DNA from: Arboricoccus pini
GTDB taxonomy: Bacteria > Pseudomonadota > Alphaproteobacteria > Geminicoccales > Geminicoccaceae
Assembly: GCF_900187945.1 (NCBI RefSeq)
Contig: NZ_FYEH01000006.1
Span: forward strand, 230,771 to 294,770
Length of the DNA stretch: 64,000 bases
Reading direction: 5' to 3'
The notes under the pieces are model-generated. The model had not been told where the DNA came from, did not search any database, and worked only from the letters and a program-made list of their open reading frames with translations. Of this stretch, positions 46,906 to 56,904 are shown piece by piece (positions within the stretch are counted from its first letter, which is position 1; each line of letters starts with the position of its first letter). The position numbers and the translations under genes were made by a program.

Positions 46906-48612
46906 TCAGGCCCGGCTCAAGGTCTGGGCGATTTCGGCCCCGGCCACGGGGCGCGCGATGTGGTTCAGCATGCCGCGCGCGATCTCGCGCTCGCCCATGA
47001 TGGCGAGCGTGGCGCCGTTCGCCAGCAGATGTTCGACTTCCGCGTCCGAATGTGCCCTGGCGACGATCTCGAGGCCGGGATTGAGCTTGCGCGCCTGGGC
47101 TGCCACCTGGCCTGCCTCGAAGCTTTGTGGAATGGCGATGAAGAGGAGGCGGGCCTGTGCGACGTTGGAGGCGGCCAGGATCAGGGGATCGGCGGCGTTG
47201 CCGAGGATTGCTTCGCCGCCCGCCTGCCGCGCGGCATCGACGGCACCTTGCCGCTCCTCAATGACGAGGAAGGCCTTTCCCGCCTCGGCCAGGCCGGCGC
47301 CGACCAGAGCGCCCACCCGACCGAAGCCGACAAGGACGGCATGATCCTTCAAGGATGAGACGGATGGTTTTTCGACGGGAGCAGACTCGCAGCGTTCCGG
47401 TGCCGCTTCGTCGGCGCGTTTTTCCGTCGTGCGCCCAAAGCGCGCGATCAGCGTGAAGAGAAGGGGATTGAGGATGATCGAGATAATGGCGCCGGCCAGC
47501 ACGAGATCGTTCGCCTCCTGGGTGACCAGGCCAAGTTCGCCGCCGAGCGCCATCAGGATGAAGGAGAACTCGCCGATCTGCGCGAGGCTGGCGGAGATGG
47601 TCAGGGCCGTGCGGCTGGCATGGCCGAAAGCGCGTACGATCAGGTAGGCCGCCACCGACTTGCCGATGATGATGATACCAAGCGTGGCCAGGAGGTGGAG
47701 GGGCTCTTCGATGATGATCTTGGGATCAAAGAGCATGCCGACGGAGACGAAGAAAAGAACGGCGAAGGCATCGCGGAGCGGCAGCGTCTCCTCGGCTGCC
47801 CGTTGGCTGAGCTCGGACTCGCTCAAGACCATGCCGGCAAAGAATGCGCCGAGCGCGAAGGAGACGTCGAAGAGGAGGGCGGCGCCGTAGGCGACACCCA
47901 GTGCTATCGCTAGGACCGCCAGTCGGAACAGTTCGCGTGAGCCCGTGTGGGCCACATAATGCAGCAGCCACGGGATGACTCGCCGGCCGACGATCAGCAT
48001 CACCGCGATGAAGGCCGCGACCTTGCCGATGGTCAGGAAAATCGTCATGAGGATAGCGCTGCTGTCGAGGGCCTGGCTGTTGTCGGCCAGGAGATCGGCA
48101 GCGACCGGCAGCAGCACCAGCGTGAGGACCATGGCCATGTCCTCGACAATGAGCCAGCCAACGGCGATCCTGCCTTGCTCGGTCTCGACCAGGCGGCGTT
48201 CCTGCAGGGCGCGAAGGAGGACGACGGTGCTGGCGACTGAGAGGGCGAGGCCGAAGACCAGCCCGTTGCCGGTCGGCCAGCCCATTGCCCAGGCAAGCCC
48301 CATGCCCATGAGGGTGGCGACGGCGATCTGCGCCACCGCACCTGGCACGGCTATGCCTTTGACTGAAAGCAGATCCTTGAGCGAGAAATGCAGGCCGACG
48401 CCGAACATGAGGAGGATGACGCCGATCTCGGCCAGTTCGTTCGCCAGATTCTGGTCGGCGACGAAGCCCGGCGTGAACGGGCCGATCAGGATGCCGGCCA
48501 GGAGATAGCCCACCAGAGGCGAGGCCTTGAGCCGCTGCACGATCGTGCCCAGAATGAAGGCCAGGACCAGGGCGGCGACGATGGTGGCGATCAACGGGCT
48601 GTAATGTGGCAT
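46906..48612 (-). CDS. CPA2 cation:proton antiporter with TrkA-N domain (KefB-like)
   Basis: 568 residues from the ATG at 48612; ATGs at 48660 and 48678 are alternatives. Twelve or so transmembrane segments carry LVGYLLAGILIGPFTPGF and VILLMFGVGLHFSLKDL; a C-terminal Rossmann TrkA-N domain begins HAVLVGFGRVGALVGAGLAE. It belongs to the KefB/KefC/RosB group of K+/H+ or Na+/H+ antiporters, regulated by NAD(H) or similar binding to the C-terminal domain. The gene is divergent from a small XRE regulator across a perfect palindrome. Confidence 0.92.
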   Translation of the reverse strand: MPHYSPLIATIVAALVLAFILGTIVQRLKASPLVGYLLAGILIGPFTPGFVADQNLANELAEIGVILLMFGVGLHFSLKDLLSVKGIAVPGAVAQIAVATLMGMGLAWAMGWPTGNGLVFGLALSVASTVVLLRALQERRLVETEQGRIAVGWLIVEDMAMVLTLVLLPVAADLLADNSQALDSSAILMTIFLTIGKVAAFIAVMLIVGRRVIPWLLHYVAHTGSRELFRLAVLAIALGVAYGAALLFDVSFALGAFFAGMVLSESELSQRAAEETLPLRDAFAVLFFVSVGMLFDPKIIIEEPLHLLATLGIIIIGKSVAAYLIVRAFGHASRTALTISASLAQIGEFSFILMALGGELGLVTQEANDLVLAGAIISIILNPLLFTLIARFGRTTEKRADEAAPERCESAPVEKPSVSSLKDHAVLVGFGRVGALVGAGLAEAGKAFLVIEERQGAVDAARQAGGEAILGNAADPLILAASNVAQARLLFIAIPQSFEAGQVAAQARKLNPGLEIVARAHSDAEVEHLLANGATLAIMGEREIARGMLNHIARPVAGAEIAQTLSRA

Positions 48613-48669
48613 GGCGGTCCGATCGGCAGGCAAGCGGGGACCCTTGAAAATGGGGAGCATCGGCGCCAA

Positions 48670-48688
48670 TTCAACCAAATTGGTTGAA
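48670..48688. promoter_or_regulatory. Perfect 19-bp palindromic operator
   Basis: TTCAACCAA-A-TTGGTTGAA: two 9-bp arms around a single central base, midway between the divergent antiporter and XRE-regulator genes. A likely binding site for the XRE protein, though this is inferred from position only. Confidence 0.7.
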
Positions 48689-48730
48689 ATTTAGCCTTTG
48701 CCGGCGCGCATTCCGCGGAGCCCGAACGCC

Positions 48731-49012
48731 ATGTCTCAACAGGCACTCATGCCAAGCCAGTGCCGCGCGGCACGCGGACTTCTAGCCTGGACCCAGGATC
48801 TGCTGGCGGCACGGGCTGGTGTCTCCAGGAGCACGGTACGTGATTTTGAAAATGGCCGGCATGATTTGCATCGTTCGACAGCCAGCCAGATCGCCCGGAC
48901 CCTCGAAGAGGCGGGCGTGATGCTGATTGCTAGTGGCGAGTTCGGTCCCGGCGTCCGGTTGCGTCGGCCTTTCGAGCCGGCCCTCGCTGCCGCGGCGCCG
49001 CCCGAGCCTTAA
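48731..49012 (+). CDS. Small XRE-family helix-turn-helix regulator
   Basis: 93 residues from an ATG with GGAG about 10 nt upstream. The HTH is SQCRAARGLLAWTQDLLAARAG and VSRSTVRDFENGRHDLHRST, followed by QIARTLEEAGVMLI. It is a short cytoplasmic DNA-binding protein with a Pro/Ala tail. Divergent from the antiporter gene, with the palindrome at 48670-48688 between; it probably represses one or both. Confidence 0.9.
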   Translation: MSQQALMPSQCRAARGLLAWTQDLLAARAGVSRSTVRDFENGRHDLHRSTASQIARTLEEAGVMLIASGEFGPGVRLRRPFEPALAAAAPPEP

Positions 49013-49081
49013 AACTGGGCCGGATGGCTCGACTTCTTCGCGCGCATGGCTCAGCCTTGCCCGAGTTCCTTGGAGCAGACG

Positions 49082-49753
49082 ATGATCGACGAGTACGAGT
49101 TGAAGGCAACGGCCCGCAACGACGAGGAACCCGAGGTTCCCGATAGTCCCGGTCCGGACAAGAAGGAGCCGGGCGACAACAAGGCGCTGGGCACGCCTGT
49201 GAACGAGCTGGAGCAGCGGCTCTTCAGCCAGCGCAAGGTGCTGATTTTCGGCGCCATTGACGACAAGCTGGCACGCGACGTGACCGGTCGTCTGCTGGCG
49301 CTGGCTGGCGACAATGACAAGCCGATTGACGTCTATGTCAACTCGCCCGGCGGTCATGTCGAGAGCGGCGACACGATCCATGACATGATCAAGTTCGTCG
49401 ATTCGGTTGCCCCGGTGCGTATGATCGGCACGGGCTGGGTTGCCAGTGCTGGCGCACTTATCTACGTGGCGGGCGCCAGGGAGCGGCGGGTGTGCCTGCC
49501 CAATACGCGCTTTCTTTTGCACCAGCCGATGGGCGGCGTACGCGGACCGGCCGTCGATATCGATATCGAGGCCCGCGAGATCGTCAAGATGCGCGAGCGG
49601 CTTAACCGCATCTTCGCCAAGGAGACGGGGCAGTCCGTCGAGAAGGTCGAGCGGGATACGAACCGCAATTATTGGATGAGTGCGTCCGAGGCCATCGAGT
49701 ATGGCATGGTCAGTCGGATCATCGGCTCGGCCAAGGACTTGGAGAGTATCTGA
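49082..49753 (+). CDS. ClpP-like serine protease
   Basis: 223 residues from the ATG at 49082 (GGAG 7 nt upstream), not the upstream start at 49046. The ClpP triad can be read: Ser in GWVASAGALIYVAG, His in RFLLHQPMGG and Asp in VERDTNRNYWMSA. It lacks ClpX beside it and has a charged N-terminal extension of about 35 residues. It may be a second ClpP copy with a special role. The core is typical of ClpP proteolytic subunits. Confidence 0.88.
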   Translation: MIDEYELKATARNDEEPEVPDSPGPDKKEPGDNKALGTPVNELEQRLFSQRKVLIFGAIDDKLARDVTGRLLALAGDNDKPIDVYVNSPGGHVESGDTIHDMIKFVDSVAPVRMIGTGWVASAGALIYVAGARERRVCLPNTRFLLHQPMGGVRGPAVDIDIEAREIVKMRERLNRIFAKETGQSVEKVERDTNRNYWMSASEAIEYGMVSRIIGSAKDLESI

Positions 49754-49763
49754 TTCGTGAGTC

Positions 49764-49786
49764 GGGCCGGTGCGACGCACCGGCCC
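49764..49786. terminator. Bidirectional terminator-like hairpin after clpP-like gene
   Basis: A perfect 10-bp GC-rich stem GGGCCGGTGC / GCACCGGCCC with a GAC loop, between the convergent ClpP-like and GlsB/YeaQ genes. No T-run. Confidence 0.7.
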
Positions 49787-49808
49787 GTCACGCATCCGTG
49801 TTGCTCGG

Positions 49809-50069
49809 TCAGGCGCGCCGGCCGGTGACCATGCGGTAGATGATCAAGAGGATGATGGCGCCGATGACGGCAGTGACGAAGCTGCCGAAATTGAAGCCGT
49901 CGACAGGGCCGCCGATACCCAGCGTCTGGCCGAGAAAGCCGCCGATGACGGCGCCGACGATGCCGATGATGATCGTCACGATGAACCCACCCGGATCCTT
50001 GCCCGGCATGATGAGCTTGGCGATGGCACCGGCGATGAGGCCGAAAACAATCCAGGCGATGATGCCCAT
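49809..50069 (-). CDS. GlsB/YeaQ/YmgE family membrane protein
   Basis: 86 residues from the ATG at 50069, preceded by an ideal AAGGAG. Three short transmembrane helices alternate with glycine-rich turns (MGIIAWIVFGLIAGAIAKLI, then GAVIGGFLGQTLGIGGP). Often called transglycosylase-associated or stress-induced membrane proteins; the function is not settled. The 174 bp upstream (to 50243) separate it from the mutase genes. Confidence 0.9.
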   Translation of the reverse strand: MGIIAWIVFGLIAGAIAKLIMPGKDPGGFIVTIIIGIVGAVIGGFLGQTLGIGGPVDGFNFGSFVTAVIGAIILLIIYRMVTGRRA

Positions 50070-50243
50070 GGGAAGCTGCTCCTTCTTGCCGTAGCACGGC
50101 GATTTCACAGCGGCATCAACGCGGCAAACCGGCAAAAAGTCCCCGGCTAAAGAACGATTCCGCGTCGGGCTTTGGGTATTATCGCCGAAGAGCCCCGCAT
50201 TGTTGCAGCCTTGCAGCATCTCGGGCGAGGTTGTGGGCGCGCT

Positions 50244-52424
50244 TCAGCCGACGGCGTCCAGCCGATAGCCGAGATGACTGGCCAGGCAGCGGAGCAGCTC
50301 TGCCGCGGCCTCGGGAATGGCCGTGCCCGGTCCGAAGATCAAGGCAGCACCGGCCTTGCGCAGGGCCGTATAGTCCTCGGGCGGCACGACGCCGCCCACC
50401 ACGATCATGATGTGGCGCCCCCCGGCTCGCGCCAGGGCCGCCTGCAGTTCCGGCACCAGCGCGCGGTGACCGCCGGCCAAAGAGGAGACGCCGACGACAT
50501 GGACGTCGTTGTCGACCGCCTGGCCGGCGGCCTCGGCCGGCGTCTGGAAGAGGGGCCCTATATCGACGTCGAAGCCCAGATCGGCGAACGCGGTGGCGAT
50601 GACCTTCTGGCCGCGATCGTGGCCGTCCTGGCCCATCTTGGCCAAAAGGATGCGCGGCCGTCTGCCATCCGCCTCGGCGAAGCGCTCGACCAGCGCCCGG
50701 GTCTCGGCCAGCCGCTCCGCCTCGTTGTCCATCGCCATCTCCCGCCCGTAGACGCCGCTGATCGCCTGGATCGGGGCGACGTGCCGGGGCCAGACGGCCT
50801 CGAGTGCCGCGGTCATCTCGCCGACGGTGGCACCCAGCCGTGCCGCCCGGATCGCCGCCTCGAGAAGATTGCCCTGGCCGCTTGCCCGCTGGGTAAGCTC
50901 AGCCAATGCGGCTTGGACCGCCCGCCCATCGCGCTCGCTGCGCAGCCTCGCCAAGCTGTCGAGCTGGCGCTGGCGGACGCTCTCATTGTCGATGCGCAGC
51001 ACCTCGACGGGGGCTTCCGCCCGCGGCTGGAAGCGATTGACGCCGACGACGGTCTGCCGGCCGGAATCGATGCGCGCCTGGGTGCGGGCGGCGGCCTCCT
51101 CGATGCGCAGCTTGGGAATCCCGGCGACGATGGCCTGCGTCATGCCACCCGCTGCCTCGATTTCGGCGATGTGGCGCCGGGCTGCCGCCGCCAGGTCGGC
51201 GGTCAGCCGCTCGATGTAAAAGCTGCCGCCCCAGGGATCGATCGTCCTTGTGAAGCCGGCCTCGCTTTGCAGAAAGAGCTGCGTGTTGCGCGCGATCCGC
51301 GCAGAGCGCGCAGAGGGGAGTGCCAGGGCCTCGTCGTAGGCGTTGGTGTGCAGGGATTGCGTGCCGCCCCAGGTTGCGGCCATGGCCTCGAGACAGGTGC
51401 GCACGACGTTGTTTTGCACATCCCTGGCCGTGAGCGACCAGCCCGAGGTCTGGCAATGCGTACGCAAAAGGAGCGATTTCTTCGAGCCCGGCTGGAAATG
51501 CGCCCGCATGAGTTCGGCCCAAAGGAGGCGGGCGGCGCGCAGCTTGGCGATCTCCATGGCGACGTTCATGCCGATCGCGAAGAAGAAGCTGAGGCGCGGG
51601 GCGAACGCGTCGACGTTAAGGCCGGCGGCGATGCCGGCCCGGACATACTCGATCCCGTCGGCCAGGGTATAGGCCAGCTCCAGGTCGGCCGTCGCCCCGG
51701 CTTCCTGCATGTGGTAGCCGGAAATGCTGATGGAGTTGAAGCGCGGCATGCGTGCCGCCGTGTAGGCGAAGATGTCGGTGATGATCCGCATCGAGGGCAC
51801 GGGGCCGAAAATATAGGTGTTGCGGACCATGAACTCCTTGAGGATGTCGTTTTGGATCGTGCCGGCCAGCCTCTCCTCCGGCACGCCCTGCTCCAGCCCG
51901 GCGACGATGAAGAGGGCAAGGACCGGCAGGACGGCCCCGTTCATCGTCATCGAGACCGTCATGCGCTCGAGCGGGATGCCCGCGAAAAGCGTGCGCATGT
52001 CCAAGATCGAATCGACCGCGACGCCGGCCATGCCGACATCGCCCCTGACTCTTGGATGGTCGCTGTCATAGCCCCGATGGGTGGCAAGGTCGAAGGCGAT
52101 CGAGAGCCCCTTTTGCCCCATGGCAAGGTTGCGGCGATAAAAGGCGTTGCTCTCCTCGGCCGTCGAGAAGCCGGCATATTGCCGGATCGTCCAGGGCTGC
52201 GTCGTGTACATCGTCGGATAGGGGCCGCGCAGGAAGGGCTCCTGGCCCGGCAGCGAGGCCGGGGCCGCGAGATCGGCGATATCCTCAGGTCCATAGGCGG
52301 CCTTCACCCCGATTCCCTCCGGCGTCGACCAGTGCGGCGCCGTTTCCATGGAGGAGGTGGAACTGTCGAGTCCGTCGCAGGCGGCATCGAGATCGAGCGC
52401 CCAGAAATCGGGGATACGGCTCAT
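50244..52424 (-). CDS. Methylmalonyl-CoA mutase large (alpha) subunit
   Basis: 726 residues from the ATG at 52424, overlapping the small-subunit stop as ATGA. The catalytic TIM barrel has [21 protein letters not shown] and EESNAFYRR; the C-terminal adenosylcobalamin-binding domain has [14 protein letters not shown] (the D-x-H-x-x-G motif) and [10 protein letters not shown]. With the upstream subunit it isomerises methylmalonyl-CoA to succinyl-CoA in propionate degradation. No MeaB or epimerase gene is next to it. Confidence 0.96.
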   Translation of the reverse strand: MSRIPDFWALDLDAACDGLDSSTSSMETAPHWSTPEGIGVKAAYGPEDIADLAAPASLPGQEPFLRGPYPTMYTTQPWTIRQYAGFSTAEESNAFYRRNLAMGQKGLSIAFDLATHRGYDSDHPRVRGDVGMAGVAVDSILDMRTLFAGIPLERMTVSMTMNGAVLPVLALFIVAGLEQGVPEERLAGTIQNDILKEFMVRNTYIFGPVPSMRIITDIFAYTAARMPRFNSISISGYHMQEAGATADLELAYTLADGIEYVRAGIAAGLNVDAFAPRLSFFFAIGMNVAMEIAKLRAARLLWAELMRAHFQPGSKKSLLLRTHCQTSGWSLTARDVQNNVVRTCLEAMAATWGGTQSLHTNAYDEALALPSARSARIARNTQLFLQSEAGFTRTIDPWGGSFYIERLTADLAAAARRHIAEIEAAGGMTQAIVAGIPKLRIEEAAARTQARIDSGRQTVVGVNRFQPRAEAPVEVLRIDNESVRQRQLDSLARLRSERDGRAVQAALAELTQRASGQGNLLEAAIRAARLGATVGEMTAALEAVWPRHVAPIQAISGVYGREMAMDNEAERLAETRALVERFAEADGRRPRILLAKMGQDGHDRGQKVIATAFADLGFDVDIGPLFQTPAEAAGQAVDNDVHVVGVSSLAGGHRALVPELQAALARAGGRHIMIVVGGVVPPEDYTALRKAGAALIFGPGTAIPEAAAELLRCLASHLGYRLDAVG

Positions 52425-54346
52425 GTGGGCCCTCGCCGCAGCAGGCTCAGCGCTTCCTCGAACAGCGTCACGCGGTCCACCCCTGCGGCCAGATGGCGAT
52501 CCAGGGCCGGGTGCGGCCGCAACCCCCATATCCCCGCCACGCCCTCGGCGCGCAGCCGCCGGGCGGCCGCCTCGATGTCGATGTCCGCCGCGCCGCCATC
52601 CAGGAGGAGGACGATCCGAACCGGCAAAGGCGGCTGCTCCGGAGCGATGAGCTCGATACCGCCCGTAGCCAGCCAGCGGGCCGCCTCCGCCCGTTGCGCC
52701 GCCGCCAGGGCCGGATCGCCCAGGGCCCGGGCCTCGAGGCAAGGGCGGCGGCCGATTTTGTCGGTGATCGCATCGCTCTGATCGCGCAGGGCCTCGAAAG
52801 GCTCTGCCAGGCGGAGCGGGCGAAGGGCGGTGATCGCCTCGCGCGGAAAGCCGCGATGGATCGGCCGGCCGGCCGCCGCCAGCGCCACCTGCGTCTCGAT
52901 GTCGAGATGCTCGATGTCGGGTGCGTCGGCCAAGCGCGCCTCGATTCCCTCGCGCAGGACCGGATCCGCTGCCGCCGTCAGCGGCGGTCGATCTTCGAGG
53001 TCGGCAAACAGCGAGACGCCCAGGATCGGATCCCGGACCCGGGCCGCGGCCTCCAGCCTCGCCGCGGCCGTCTCCTCGATCCAGTCCTGGATCGAGCCAC
53101 GCAGCAGCATGCCGGCCATGCCGCCGCCGCTCTCGATGAGCTGGAAGAGCGACCAGGCCTCGCGGGCGAGGTTGCCGGTCATCGCCTCCAGCTGGTAGCT
53201 GCCGCCCGCCGGATCGAGGACGTGATGCAGATGGCTTTCGTTCCGGCAGATGAGCTGCGTGTTGCGCGCCAGCCGCCGCCCGGCGGACGAGCCCGGTCCG
53301 CCGATGGCATCGAAGGGCAGGAGCGTGATCGCATCCGCACCGCCGCCGATTGCGCCCACGCAGATCGCCGTCTGCCGCAAAAGATTGGTCTCGATGTCAC
53401 GCGCCGCCTGGCCGCGCTGCCCGGCCATGGCATCCAGCACCATGCTGTGACCGCCGCCACCGCAGGCGCTGGCGATGCGGTGCCAGAGGCGCCGCGCGGC
53501 GCGCAGTTTCGCCATGTTGCTGAAGATGTCGCAGTCGAGGCCGAGGCGGAATCCTATGATGTCCAGGGCGACCGAAGGCTCGATGCCCAGCGGCTCCAAG
53601 GCGCGCAGATAGGCAACGGCCGTCGCCATGACAATCGCCAGTTCCTGGGCCGAGCTGGCGCCGGCATTGTGATAGACCTCGCCGCCGGCGCGAAGGAGCG
53701 GTCCCTTGCTGCCGGCCCGGTACCACATCGCCGCCAATTGGGCTGTCTGCTGAAGACAGGCCTCGATATCGAGGGCGGCACCGTCGGCCGCGGCTCCCAG
53801 GGGATCGAGGTCGAGCGTCACGGTAAGCTCGGCCAACGGCCAGCGGCGACTGGCGGCGAAGGCTGCCAGGATCACGCCCATGTCGCAGCCACGGCTGCCG
53901 GCGTCGATCGCCACCTTGACCCGGCAAAGATCGATATCGGCGAACGCCACTTCGACATCGGCCCGATCGACGATCAAGGTGCCCCGGCGTCCCAGCATGG
54001 CATCGGCGACGACAAGGTGAATCGAGGTCGCCCCGCCCGCCAGGTCCTCCTTGATGGCGTCGTTCGCCAGGCGTGGCGCCGCATGCTCGACGCGGGCGCG
54101 CACATCCCACCCGGCTTCGAGACGCGCCTTGGCCCCGGGCGTGCCTCGGCCGAAGGGCGCCTGGCCTGGCCATTCGTCCGGCATGGCGGGCCGCCTGACA
54201 TAGAGCGGCTCGATCGCCAGGCGATCGAAGCTTTCATGCACCAGCGAGGCGACACCATCGGGGCGGCCGAGGATTGCGTCGACCTCTTGTCGCCAGGCCG
54301 CCAGCGCGGCCACCGAGGGCCCCGCCGGCAGCGTCGTCGCGCTCAT
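52421..54346 (-). CDS. Methylmalonyl-CoA mutase small (beta) subunit
   Basis: 641 residues. The barrel is related to that of the large subunit ([24 protein letters not shown] segment here as [16 protein letters not shown]) but the C-terminal cobalamin-binding fold has lost the D-x-H-x-x-G motif, as is normal for the non-catalytic partner. It forms a heterodimer with the large subunit. It is first in this two-gene operon. Confidence 0.93.
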   Translation of the reverse strand: MSATTLPAGPSVAALAAWRQEVDAILGRPDGVASLVHESFDRLAIEPLYVRRPAMPDEWPGQAPFGRGTPGAKARLEAGWDVRARVEHAAPRLANDAIKEDLAGGATSIHLVVADAMLGRRGTLIVDRADVEVAFADIDLCRVKVAIDAGSRGCDMGVILAAFAASRRWPLAELTVTLDLDPLGAAADGAALDIEACLQQTAQLAAMWYRAGSKGPLLRAGGEVYHNAGASSAQELAIVMATAVAYLRALEPLGIEPSVALDIIGFRLGLDCDIFSNMAKLRAARRLWHRIASACGGGGHSMVLDAMAGQRGQAARDIETNLLRQTAICVGAIGGGADAITLLPFDAIGGPGSSAGRRLARNTQLICRNESHLHHVLDPAGGSYQLEAMTGNLAREAWSLFQLIESGGGMAGMLLRGSIQDWIEETAAARLEAAARVRDPILGVSLFADLEDRPPLTAAADPVLREGIEARLADAPDIEHLDIETQVALAAAGRPIHRGFPREAITALRPLRLAEPFEALRDQSDAITDKIGRRPCLEARALGDPALAAAQRAEAARWLATGGIELIAPEQPPLPVRIVLLLDGGAADIDIEAAARRLRAEGVAGIWGLRPHPALDRHLAAGVDRVTLFEEALSLLRRGPT

Positions 54347-54993
54347 GAGGATCGCCCCTGGCCAGCGGTGACCCGCCGAACGGGCGCGCCCGGGGTCGCA
54401 TTCGCGCCGCCCTCCGACTGATCCGCGCGGCGGTGGTGTCGAGTCCGCTCCGGCAGGTCATCGGCGGCGACACGTTCTGATTCGATTGAGGATCGGGCGC
54501 TGCCATGGTCGGGTCTGATCATGCCATGAACAAAGCACGGCGCCGTCCTGTCCGCCAAGGCCATCCTTGTCCACCGCCTCCCTGCGGCTCCAGTCCTCGC
54601 TCGCAGCCATGATACCGGACGTCGGTTACCCATGGATCGGGGCTTCCGCCATTCTGTCCGGCGGCCCCGAAAGACCATTGCCGGTTGGGGCGCACGATCG
54701 GGACAGGGCTGCGGGCGGGCGCTTGTACCCACCGACGAGGCCCCCTAGGATCGAGGCCCGCCAGGGAATGAGGATGAGTTCCCGGCTGGCAGGCCTCTCG
54801 ACAAGGAAAGCCTCGGCCTTCTACCGTCCCGCCGCCACGGTCGGCCTGACGGTCCCTGCGGCCACCACCCCGGGGATGGCGCGCGACCGCCCGCATCGTC
54901 GACGCCCGGCCACCCGCTGATAATTTCCGACTGGAAGGTCCGGCAGGCATGGCCTTATCCTCCTAGCCATGTCGTCCGGGAGCGGTTGGAGCG
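54347..54993. other. 647-bp intergenic region, no gene supported
   Basis: Between the divergent mutase and DMT-transporter genes. Short open frames exist in all directions but are Arg/Pro-rich and of a composition expected by chance at this GC content. I looked for a cobalamin riboswitch on the minus strand upstream of the mutase genes; only a fragment GACCTGCC is seen, without the rest of the conserved core. Promoters for both sides must lie here but none is clear. Confidence 0.5.
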
Positions 54994-56061
54994 ATGATCA
55001 GCTTGCGCGACTATGGCCCCCCCATTGTGGCCTTGGCCTCGGCGGCGCTTTTCGGGATGAGCATGCCGCTGGCCAAGCTTTTGCTGGGTGGCGGGATGGA
55101 CCCGTGGCTGCTGGCGGGCCTTCTCTATCTGGGGGCTGGCCTCGGCCTGGGTCTCCTTCATCTCGTGCAGCGCGCCAGGAAAGGGGCGGCGGCCGAGGCG
55201 CCGCTCGCCCGAGGCGACCTGCCGTGGCTGGCACTCGTCGTCCTGGCCGGCGGTGTGGCCGGGCCGCTTCTTCTCATGATCGGCCTGACCTCGACGCCCG
55301 CCTCCAGCGCGGCGCTGCTCCTCAATGTCGAGGGATTGGCGACGATGGCGATCGCCTGGCTCGTCTTCAAGGAGAATGTCGATCGCCGCCTGCTGCTCGG
55401 CGCCCTGGCGATCCTGGCGGGTGCCGTCCTCCTGTCCTGGCGCGGTGGTCCCTCGGGCCTGGGTCTGGGCGCGCTTGCCATCGTCGCTGCCTGCGTCGCC
55501 TGGGGCATCGACAATAATTTGACGCGCAAGCTCTCGGCGGCCGATCCGGTCCAGATCACCATGATCAAGGGGCTGGTCGCCGGCACGGTGAACCTCGCTT
55601 TGGCGTTGGCGCACGGCGCGGCGGCACCGTCCTTGCCGGAAGTCGCCGGCGCCGGGCTCGTCGGCTTCCTCGGCTATGGCGTCAGCCTGACGCTGTTCGT
55701 CTTGGCGCTGCGTCATCTGGGCTCGGCACGCACGGGTGCCTATTTCTCGCTGGCGCCGTTCATCGGGGCGGTTCTGGCGGTCTGTTTGCTAGGCGAGCCC
55801 TTGACCGCTCAGTTGCTGGTGGCAGCGGTCCTCATGGGGATCGGCCTTTATCTGCATCTGGCCGAGCGGCATGAGCACGAGCATGTGCACCAGGCGATGG
55901 AGCATGCCCATCGCCATTGTCACGACGAGCATCACCAGCATGCGCACGGGCCGGACGATCCCTTGGGCGAGCCGCACACGCATGTGCACCGTCATTCGCC
56001 GATGACGCATCGTCATCCGCATTATCCGGACCTGCATCACCGGCACCGCCACGCCCGCTGA
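54994..56061 (+). CDS. DMT (EamA) exporter with histidine-rich C-terminus
   Basis: 355 residues. Ten transmembrane segments with the two EamA repeats (FGMSMPLAKLLLGGGMDPW; ARTGAYFSLAPFIGAVLA). The last 65 residues form a cytoplasmic tail of His-Glu/His-x-His repeats (HEHEHVHQAMEHAHRHCH, HRHSPMTHRHPHYPDLHHRH). The tail should bind Ni2+, Co2+, Zn2+ or similar, suggesting metal export, or gating by metal. The transported substrate is unknown. I recall similar tails in a subset of DMT proteins. Confidence 0.9.
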   Translation: MISLRDYGPPIVALASAALFGMSMPLAKLLLGGGMDPWLLAGLLYLGAGLGLGLLHLVQRARKGAAAEAPLARGDLPWLALVVLAGGVAGPLLLMIGLTSTPASSAALLLNVEGLATMAIAWLVFKENVDRRLLLGALAILAGAVLLSWRGGPSGLGLGALAIVAACVAWGIDNNLTRKLSAADPVQITMIKGLVAGTVNLALALAHGAAAPSLPEVAGAGLVGFLGYGVSLTLFVLALRHLGSARTGAYFSLAPFIGAVLAVCLLGEPLTAQLLVAAVLMGIGLYLHLAERHEHEHVHQAMEHAHRHCHDEHHQHAHGPDDPLGEPHTHVHRHSPMTHRHPHYPDLHHRHRHAR

Positions 56062-56245
56062 CCGTCGCCATGGGGCGAGCGCGCCGACGCCCCCGAACCA
56101 GCCAGGCAAGGTGCTCGCGTGGGGCGGGCAGCCTCGAGATAGCGCTGGCCGTATTGTTCCGACCAGCGGGCCTATCGGTGTTCGAGCGCTGCGCCCGAGA
56201 TCGGAAGCGATCTCAAATGGGCGACACCCTGCCGGCTGGCAGCAC

Positions 56246-56542
56246 CTAGCGCTTCGTTTCGATCTCGACGAAGCTCATCGGCGCGCCGCCATCGTTCTTG
56301 ACATCGTGTTTGATGCCTGCGGGCCGCGAGTAGGCTTGGCCGGCCTTCATCTCCACATGGCTGACCTTGCCGTCGACGTCGATGGCCATCAGGCCGTCGG
56401 TCACGAAGACGATGGCGTAGTCCATGGCATGCTCGTGCCATCCGGTCGTCGCACCCGGCTCGAAATCCCAGCGTGTGATGCGGACTCGGTCGTCGTCGGC
56501 GAGCTGCGTCGGTACCGCCGGGATGGTGCAGGTGAAAGCCAT
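56246..56542 (-). CDS. Small cupin-domain protein
   Basis: 98 residues, one cupin barrel. Motif 1 is GWHEHAMDYAIVFVTDG (metal-binding His-x-His) and motif 2 AYSRPAGIKHDVKND with the second His. It may be a metal-dependent dioxygenase-like or ligand-binding protein; the substrate is not evident. It stands alone between the DMT gene and the flagellar cluster. Confidence 0.85.
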   Translation of the reverse strand: MAFTCTIPAVPTQLADDDRVRITRWDFEPGATTGWHEHAMDYAIVFVTDGLMAIDVDGKVSHVEMKAGQAYSRPAGIKHDVKNDGGAPMSFVEIETKR

Positions 56543-56904
56543 CGTCGTGCCTCAGGTGAGCTTCATCGATCCGGGCCCGAAGGTCGGTCACGGCGATTAC
56601 TAGACCACGTTGCGAGCGACGCCGAAAGGTGTCGTACGTCTCGGCCGGCGCGGCTTGAAAACGAATTGCCCGGCATGTGGGAGGACATGCCGGGCATAAC
56701 GTCAGGTATAAAAACAGTATTCGTAAAAACCGACCGAACCGAAGCCAGGTCACTGAAACCGGAGAGAAAAAAGTAGGGTCTCGCGAACCCGTTCAATCAA
56801 TGCCTAATTAACTGGCATCAACCGATGTCATGTTGCAAGTGCGAAATGAACCCATTCCGGCATAGGCGCCATGTGTATATTGCAGTGCAGCATCATAATG
56901 CATG
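56543..56904. other. Intergenic region with strong hairpin, AT-richer
   Basis: 362 bp without a supported gene. An 11-bp perfect stem GCCCGGCATGT / ACATGCCGGGC spans 56668-56695 with a 6-nt loop; it may be the end of the flagellar transcript read from the right. From 56697 to 56900 the DNA is unusually AT-rich for this window (GGTATAAAAACAGTATTCG, GCATCATAATGCATGC), perhaps a foreign remnant. Frames here are short. Confidence 0.5.

Noticed and set aside
50172..54421. Plus-strand frames of 869 and 789 codons opposite the mutase genes
   Set aside because: Shadows; the minus strand gives complete, motif-bearing mutase subunits.
54347..54600. Cobalamin riboswitch before the mutase operon
   Set aside because: Only GACCTGCC resembles the B12 box; the long conserved core and GCCACTG element are absent.
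54519..54950. Open frames in the mutase/DMT gap
   Set aside because: Low-complexity basic composition and no start signals.
56111..56776. 221-codon frame opposite the cupin gene
   Set aside because: Antisense to a clear cupin protein.
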